This document shows positions 58,592 to 64,000 of a stretch of DNA of 64,000 nt, in pieces. The position numbers and the translations under genes are program-made. How positions within the stretch are numbered: the stretch's first letter is position 1; every line of letters begins with the position of its first letter. Under the pieces are notes generated by a model. It had not been told where the DNA came from, did not search any database, and saw nothing but the letters and a program-made list of their open reading frames with translations. Origin of the DNA: Adineta vaga (lineage: Eukaryota; Rotifera); assembly GCA_021613535.1 (NCBI GenBank), contig CP075494.1:16368001-16432000 (forward strand), read 5' to 3'.

Positions 58592-59047
58592 TTAGTTTGA
58601 ATTTTCATGATAGTATTCAGGTTTTTTGGTCATCGGAAAACGACCTTGTTGTTCGGCTGTAAGATCAAGTAGATTTCTACCTGCCTCTGATATACTACAG
58701 TTACGCACGGTTAATTGATTAAAACCATTACGTGGAGGCATATAAGACCAGATGATATCTACACTTGCATCAGTTATTCGTCTGTTGTCATTTAAAGTCA
58801 TCGTTTTGAGACCATTCTTATGAGAATTAGTTGTATCAAGTAATAATTGAAGTCCTCGATCACTAATATCATTGTCATTTAGATATAGATGAAGCATTGA
58901 GTGATTCACTCGAAGCATTTCAGCAAGATATTCACAACCAACATCTGACATTCCAACAGAGTTCAGATAAAGACATCTGAAACGAATATTTTCATTTGTT
59001 AAACTTCTAGCAAGAAATTGAACACCTGCATCCAATATACGATTACC
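58592..59047 (-). pseudogene. RNI-type LRR protein, 5' part missing at a hairpin
   Basis: The frame is open from hairpin 15 (GNRILDAGVQFLARSL) to the stop at 58592: about five LRRs (CLYLNSVGMSDVGCEYLAEM, LHLYLNDNDISDRGLQLL, MTLNDNRRITDASVDII, LTVRNCSISEAGRNLLDL), then a polar tail. The first repeat begins in mid-unit exactly where the hairpin ends, so the N-terminal repeats were lost or an upstream exon lies elsewhere. A downstream ATG could still give a 147-residue protein. Confidence 0.7.
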
Positions 59048-59119
59048 ATCTTGAGGGTGTGGGTGTGGGTGTGGGTGTATTGTTTTCCTTATAGACCCAC
59101 ACCCATACTCTCACCCACT
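59048..59119. repeat. Telomere-like hairpin element 15, G-quadruplex candidate
   Basis: The left terminus ATCTTGA is followed by four G3 runs spaced by TGT (59055-57, 59061-63, 59067-69, 59073-75): perfect telomere repeats and a textbook G-quadruplex motif. The right arm is ACCCACACCCATACTCTCAC. It sits between the LRR fragment and the RNase III gene. Confidence 0.9.
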
Positions 59120-59146
59120 GAAGTTTGATGGCAGTTCAATATTAAG

Positions 59147-59644
59147 CTAAGAAATGGTGCAACTCCAACCCACCGGTTCACTGAGATTCCACAGCTTTTG
59201 TATGAAGCGACCAGCCGCTTCTAAACCTCCATCCATGTAAATCGTGCCAATCAGAGCTTCAACGAAACATTCATATGAGCGAAAAGCATATGGGGAGCGT
59301 TGTTTTTGAACACTTTCCGCAAATCGAATATACTCGCTTATCTTCAACTTGTCTGAAATTTGGCGAAGCATATTCTTATCTGTGAGATTACTGCGTTTAC
59401 ACGTTAAGGACGCTTCGTCATCATCTGGATACTTTGCAAAGAGATAGTTGGAAGTTACGAAGTTGAGTACACTATCACCGCACCATTCCAGTCGTTGGTA
59501 TGTAGGCAGAGATTTGTCTTCTGCACGAAAGCTGTCGTGCGTCATTGCTTGTATCAGAGTTTGCTTATTCCTGAACCAGTAGTCCGAGGTTTTTTGTATG
59601 TCATACATAAGCTGCGCTCGTTGTTTAGCTTCTGCGTTGCCCAT
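59147..59644 (-). CDS. RNase III-domain protein without dsRNA-binding domain
   Basis: An intronless ORF of 165 residues. Features of the RNase III fold are LIQAMTHDSF, the signature LEWCGDSVLNFVTSNYLF (acidic E and D kept), and ECFVEALIGTIYMDGG. In the last motif the usual D-x-x-E has Cys in place of Asp (CFVE), so one metal ligand is missing and activity is doubtful. RNase III proteins normally continue into a dsRBD; here the ORF ends 17 residues after the DGG motif, 28 bp from hairpin element 15. Either a naturally short form or a gene that lost its 3' end and gained a new stop. Confidence 0.75.
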   Translation of the reverse strand: MGNAEAKQRAQLMYDIQKTSDYWFRNKQTLIQAMTHDSFRAEDKSLPTYQRLEWCGDSVLNFVTSNYLFAKYPDDDEASLTCKRSNLTDKNMLRQISDKLKISEYIRFAESVQKQRSPYAFRSYECFVEALIGTIYMDGGLEAAGRFIQKLWNLSEPVGWSCTIS

Positions 59645-60700
59645 TTTGATTCTTCTACAACTGGTTAAAAAGAGCTTTATTAATCAAGCGCATGGAGAAA
59701 TATAGAAAAAATTCGTGTTAACATTATTCAACTTTTCTCGTTTTTCTTACGCTCAGTTACTCAATTCTTGATTGAAAAGCTACATTTAATTCTTTTGTTA
59801 CAATTCATTATATAGCTAGTTTCTTGGATAACACGGCAGCGACAAACTAAAAAGATACTAATACGACACTTACTCGCTGGATCGGTTTTATTCTCAAGTA
59901 ATTACCTCAAACTGAATTTGGTGTGTGCTATACTTTGGTGGGCTACGTTAGGCTCGAAATTAACTAGTGAATGTCGGGTCGATTCCGATGTCGAAAATTT
60001 CAACCAACTACTGATGACTCTAAATTGAGTACAGCTGAAAAGTTCTAACAGATTTGCTATAGCTTTAGCTCTAGGGTATGCAGCAGAATCTACTAAAATC
60101 ATAATGCACCTCACAGAGTCTAGCATAATTATACGACCAATAGTTCTGAGGCGATTGTAGACATTATTTCTTTTTTGAATTCTTGCCACAATTAATATAA
60201 GAATTTTTCTTTCAAGTCAATAGCTTAGGATTACCATAGGATTGTAGAGAAGACCTAGATCAAACAATTAATAATAGAGCACCAAAAGATAGAGGAACAG
60301 CTCAAAGCTAAAATATTGCAGGATAGATATAGTGTAGCGGGGATTACATATTTGGCCTAAATAATGCATGTTCACAAGAAAAATAGTATTGGAAAACATC
60401 CTCCGAATAACTGTACTCACATGATTGTGAGGGGTAGATTCCGTCTGTCTACAGAGGGTATAATCAACCGGTTGTTTGGTGAAGAAAGTTAAAGTGAAAA
60501 GTAAAAAACTATAGTTTATGTTGTGCGCAAACTGTTTTTTTGCATTCGTCGTCACTTATACTAGTTGTTTTTTCGTTCTCTTCTATATGCATATAATGCA
60601 TACAAAAGAAGGCAAAAACGAACACTTTGTTCTACTCCGTAGAGATTCCGCGGAAAATTTTTTCAGTGAATGCAATAAACTGACGCTTACAGAACTATCT

Positions 60701-60746
60701 TGTGGGTGTGGATATTGCATCTATCTAACACCCACACCCACACACT
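60701..60746. repeat. Telomere-like hairpin element 16
   Basis: TGTGGGTGTGGATATTGCAT, then CTATCTAACACCCACACCCA and CACAC. The ATCTTG/TCAAGAT termini are only partly kept (ATCTTGTGGG on the left). Confidence 0.75.
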
Positions 60747-61004
60747 GGCCTCGGACTTCTGCTGCCTATGTATTATTAACAGTGTAACTAAGGAATAGTT
60801 TGAAATATAGATCTTTCTTTTCCAGTTTATGTTGCTTATATCATATATACACAATACAAATTCTTGATCAATAACATAACAAGTAACGCTCGCCGCGCCG
60901 ACTCACTTTACCCACGACTGTGGAAGACAGGCATTTTCAGCGTGTACCAATAGTGAGACGAGCTATTCTACCAACTTTATAGATGAGGAAAACGATTCAA
61001 GCTT

Positions 61005-61230
61005 TTTTTCTCACCCACACTCACGCTATATCACGCACTTTCACACATTTACATCAACACCCACGCAGTTCCATCTATTTTCGCCCACACAAACACCGCA
61101 GATTCATGCCGGCACCTGCTATGGTTTCACTCAACTCTATACCGACACCCAAAATTTCACCCACAACACAGGTCTATACACCCACCATTGGTTTCACCCA
61201 ACACCCAGGTCTACATCCACCCTCAGATCT
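61005..61230 (-). repeat. Degenerate C-strand telomere-like tract
   Basis: Over 220 bp repeatedly show CACCCACA-like words (TCACCCACACTCACG, CAACACCCACGCAG, TTTCACCCACAACACAG, ACACCCACCATTGG, CACCCAACACCCAGG) without a G-rich partner. An ORF through it is a by-product of composition. Confidence 0.5.
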
Positions 61231-61732
61231 TACAGTCACCGTATCATCATTGTTTACGACCGTGCGTTATTGACCTGGGGAACCTCTAGTCCACTTTTTT
61301 CAGTAAAGGATTTATCCGAAACCATATTTGTGCGAAACCAAAACAAGGATCCGCCCGTTTATCGACGGAAAGAACCTCTTTCGCTTCCCTAAAATTCCTT
61401 TCTTTTACAGTGTACATCGTTGATTATTTTCATCTTAAATGGCATCTGTTACATAGGTCCCTTGACTGTAACCAATTAAATTAAGAATCGATAAGAACTA
61501 TGATTTTCTCTCCGTCTGATTCATAGAAATAACTGTGTTTATATACCCTCAAGACGTCCACCTGAACAAAAGTAAATTTACGAAGCACGAAGAGAGAACA
61601 AAGAGAATACTCTAGATCGAGATAGTCGTCCGTTCGCGCAAAACTATTTAGAGAATTCATATGATTCTCCTGAACGGAGTGAAAAAGAAATAAGAAGAAG
61701 AGAAGGAGAAGATAGGCCTGAACCTAGATATA

Positions 61733-62165
61733 CACTGACAAAAATGAGCGCAGATTAATAAACCCTTTCGCTTGATCTACCCAAAAAGGGTATTTCATAC
61801 GTTGCAGTCTGATAAACGTTTTAGGGTATATCAGCAGTTATATACCCTCAAAACGTTTATTAACTTTATGAACCCTATAAAAACTGATTTTTCATTCTAC
61901 GTTTTCCACTGATGGGTGTATTACTAAACCGGTTTTTATAGGGTTCATAAAGTTAATAAACGTTTTGAGGGTATATAACTGCTGATATACCCTAAAACGT
62001 TTATCAGACTGCAACGTATGAAATACCATTTTTGGGTAGATCTAGAGAAAGGGTATATCAAAAGGTTTATGATAGTGATGAACGGAAAAAACGTATATCA
62101 AAGGGTTCATCAGTTTGACAAATCCTTTTCGAAGGTTTATTAATCTGCACTCATTTTTATCAGTG
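61733..62165. mobile_element. Palindromic TA-flanked MITE (Tc1/mariner-type)
   Basis: 433 bp flanked by TA on both sides. It starts CACTGACAAAAATGAGCGCA and ends TGCACTCATTTTTATCAGTG, giving TIRs of about 32 bp (CACTGA(C/T)AAAAATGAG(C/T)GCAGATTAATAAACC). Inside is a second inverted repeat, 61774-61884 against 61932-62042, 111 bp with a single mismatch. TA duplication and TIR type fit a non-autonomous Tc1/mariner element. No coding capacity. Confidence 0.9.
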
Positions 62166-62721
62166 TATGATAACACGAAAAGGTATGAGAAGATGGAAAT
62201 GAAAAGAATAAATGTTGAAGTGCTCTCTAACAGTATCATATCTTGTCAGTCACCAAATTTGAAAATTTTTCTGTCGCTGCACACGACTGATATCGTACAA
62301 CTCACTTTTCTTATCATTCATTTCACTCGTAAACTATTGCATGAAGGTAAAGTTAGCACCATATTCGAGAATTTTTTTGCCTAGATGCGCTTGTAAACTT
62401 GTGTTGGTCGACGAAAAGATTATGTTAGCTGAAGAATTGAATTCTCTATCGAATAATGTTATTTTCTAGGGAGATCATCTAGAGAAAAACACCGCACACC
62501 CACGCCCATATCCTCCAATTTTTACATTGATTCTTCCTTCGATTTAGCATCACACTACCTATTTTCTAAAGCATTTTGAATCTCTTTCGACAAGTTGATA
62601 ACTGGTCTATTCAAACGTTTCTTCTATTTAAAAGAAAAAGCAAGACGAGCAAATTTTCACTGTGTTATTCATCATTTCAATCAAAAACAAGTTCATTTCA
62701 CTCGATAAACAAAGTAATAAA
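62166..62721. other. Intergenic
   Basis: No gene supported. A single C-rich telomere-like arm lies at 62491-62515. Confidence 0.4.
62491..62515 (-). repeat. Single C-rich telomere-like arm
   Basis: ACCGCACACCCACGCCCATA followed by TCCTCC, without a facing G-rich arm. Confidence 0.4.
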
Positions 62722-63412
62722 ATGGCACAAAGAAAATGGTAGAGTTGTTTCACAATTTGATTACTCCAACATATATCGTTTTTACTTTTGTAGGGGAAGA
62801 AACTTTCAGAGTTCGGGAGGAAATATTCACTGTTCGTTCGAAAACGTGCTCACAAGAGACGCTGCTATGACTATTGGGAACAATATCCAAAGAATATTGG
62901 GTATTAGGTATTTCAATACTGAAGAAATGGCTTCAGAAGTACCATCACCATATAAGTTCAATTGCAGCCGTCGGGATGCAAACAGAATGCGCGATGAACT
63001 TTGGAAAATTACTACAGATATATATGCATTTGTTTGGTTTTCAATACAGGACAATTCATTGGATTCTATTTATGATTCAGCTTCACAACGAGTCGAAAAT
63101 TCGAATAAGGTCAAAGAGTATTCCATGTTCTGCTATTTTGGTTCCATGTACTCATACGACACTTTTGTTACTCATAGCGAACGTTACCCAACTGCGCAAG
63201 ATCTTTACATTATCAAGTTGAAAAAAGAACCTGACACGATACGTATTGTATCGAGAAATAAATCCAAACAAATGTTTATTCCAATAAAATGGTTAAAAAA
63301 TGAAATATTGGTCAAAACAAAAAAACAACCATGTGTCGTTTTAATGCTAAAACATTCTGTGATAATAAAAAGAGCAATTTCAACTAGCGGGCCATATTCC
63401 TATGAAAGGTAA
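62722..63412 (+). CDS. Unrecognised two-exon gene
   Basis: A tiny first exon 62722..62738 (MAQRKW) with donor GTAGAG joins 62794..63412 (acceptor TTTTGTAG, phase 2), giving 211 residues. The longest frame through the region has no upstream ATG, which favours this splice. The product is basic and mixed alpha/beta, with blocks ITTDIYAFVWFSIQDNS, EYSMFCYFGSMYSYDTFVTH and CVVLMLKHSVIIKRAISTS. No signal peptide. I do not recognise the family. The last codons (GAAAG|GTAATA) could also be a donor, so further exons may follow. Confidence 0.45.
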
Positions 63413-64000
63413 TATATCAAGATTTTTCAATAGATGAAGAGAGAATCGATGAGAAAATAGTCAAATAAGCATAGAAAGTTATCTAAAAGCAACAGTAAGT
63501 GATAAAGAAAAATAGACATGCGCTAAACCCAAACTATTTGGGAGTTTCAGTTTGGATTATTCATTGACATCAAAATTATGTGAGATTAAAATCCTTTCCA
63601 CTTTTTTAGTTTTATGTGAGTGCAAAGTATGATTTCCATTCGAGCATTGAAGTTTGAATCAGAGATCGGAGATTTTGGTATCTGAGTTACATGAAAATGT
63701 AAAACCAAAACGTATATAACCAAACTTAATACCAAATCTAAACGCAATCGTTTGGATTTAGTGCATACTTAAAGAGAAACTTTTAGATCACAGTAGAATT
63801 GATCTGGTTGAAACAAATTTACTTCAGAAAACTCTAGTGCGATATTTAAAGGTATTTCTTTTAGAAAAATTGACAATTCTATCTTGTAGAGTCTTCATTT
63901 TTAGTTTTTAGATTTCGAGTTAATAAGTACGATGGATTCGATAGTTCGTAGAAAAGACTCAAACGATCTTCTTTGCTCATCTTTTTATTTTGTTTTTCTA
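63413..64000. other. No recognisable feature
   Basis: AT-rich to the window end. It may hold downstream exons of the gene at 62722, but none could be supported. Confidence 0.35.

Larger units (their letters stand above)
59645..61732. other. Gene-poor region with telomere-like sequence
   Basis: About 2 kb with no supported gene. It contains hairpin 16 (60701-60746) and a long degenerate C-rich tract (61005-61230). Confidence 0.45.

Noticed and set aside
547-60746. Explaining the hairpins purely as random telomere addition at breaks
   Set aside because: Rejected as the sole explanation because ATCTTGA/TCAAGAT termini and one spacer are shared between distant copies.
60983-61273. A 96-codon Thr/His/Pro-rich ORF
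   Set aside because: Its composition follows from CACCCACA-like sequence; better explained as a telomere-like tract.
1-64000. CRISPR array, bacterial operon or prophage
   Set aside because: The regularly spaced repeats are LRR exons with splice sites or inverted telomere-like arms. Genes have introns, so this is eukaryotic DNA.
1-64000. tRNA or rRNA genes
   Set aside because: No cloverleaf with A and B boxes and no rRNA core could be recognised by eye. A covariance-model scan would be decisive.

Overview
ORGANISM. The window looks like an AT-rich metazoan nuclear genome, most likely a bdelloid rotifer of the Adineta/Rotaria type. This is inferred from several features together. Genes carry short introns, many near 50 nt, with GT-AG and some GC-AG borders. 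The families are those expanded in bdelloids: ADP-ribosyltransferase plus kinesin-light-chain-type TPR, NHL and LamG proteins, F-box/LRR proteins, pentapeptide membrane proteins, LRR exon arrays and rhodopsin-like receptors. Some genes look bacterial-like (CMD/AhpD, LysM, Kelch). Dozens of short pieces are built from the bdelloid telomere hexamer TGTGGG. No rRNA, tRNA, CRISPR array or intact autonomous transposon was seen.

LAYOUT. 0-4.3 kb: a two-exon coiled-coil gene, a coding remnant, and a broken B-box/NHL pseudogene (- strand). 4.4-7.8 kb: a large intronless ART-TPR gene (-). 7.8-11.3 kb: no gene, one old repeat. 11.3-14.9 kb: a secreted PAN-like/linker/Kelch gene. 16.6-17.1 kb: a CMD-family gene. 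18-19.6 kb: a secreted PQQ-like propeller protein (-). 20.2-21.4 kb: three LysM exons behind a signal-peptide exon broken by a stop. 23.4-25.7 kb: an F-box gene (-). 27.1-28.5 kb: a pentapeptide-repeat membrane protein (-). 31 kb: a TIMP/NTR protein. 32.3-34.9 kb: a graveyard holding a TPR fragment, an F-box/LRR pseudogene and an orphan F-box exon. 37.9-39.6 kb: a tandem exon-intron array of 12 LRR exons. 41.5-42.6 kb: FG-GAP-like and GPCR remnants. 43.5-45.4 kb: an intact F-box paralogue of the pseudogene. 46.2-52 kb: a seven-exon secreted PAN-like/mucin linker/NHL/LamG gene (-). 54.8-56.2 kb: a GTPase with a ubiquitin-like N-terminus. 56.5-59.6 kb: LRR, sugar-dehydrogenase, serpin and LRR fragments, then an RNase III-domain gene. 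61.7-62.2 kb: a palindromic TA-flanked MITE. 62.7-63.4 kb: an unrecognised gene.

MAIN OBSERVATION. About 15 short (35-95 bp) elements have the form ATCTTGA-GGGTGTGGGTG, then a spacer, then CACCCACACCC-TCAAGAT. Each is telomere G-strand facing telomere C-strand, the geometry of a head-to-head telomere fusion. They occur about every 4 kb. At least six sit exactly where a gene is cut off in mid-domain: TPR at 32446, F-box/LRR at 34474, sugar dehydrogenase at 57060, serpin at 58414, LRR at 59047, and an unknown ORF at 15791. Two distant copies share the same spacer, so the elements either spread by copying or seed rearrangements.

GENES TOGETHER. No operon logic applies. Two secreted genes (11.3 and 46-52 kb) share an identical-length first exon (signal peptide plus cysteine-rich PAN-like module) and a low-complexity linker, but carry different beta-propellers. 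This suggests exon shuffling among extracellular recognition proteins. The mix of intact genes, decayed copies and MITEs suggests an accessory or subtelomere-like region.
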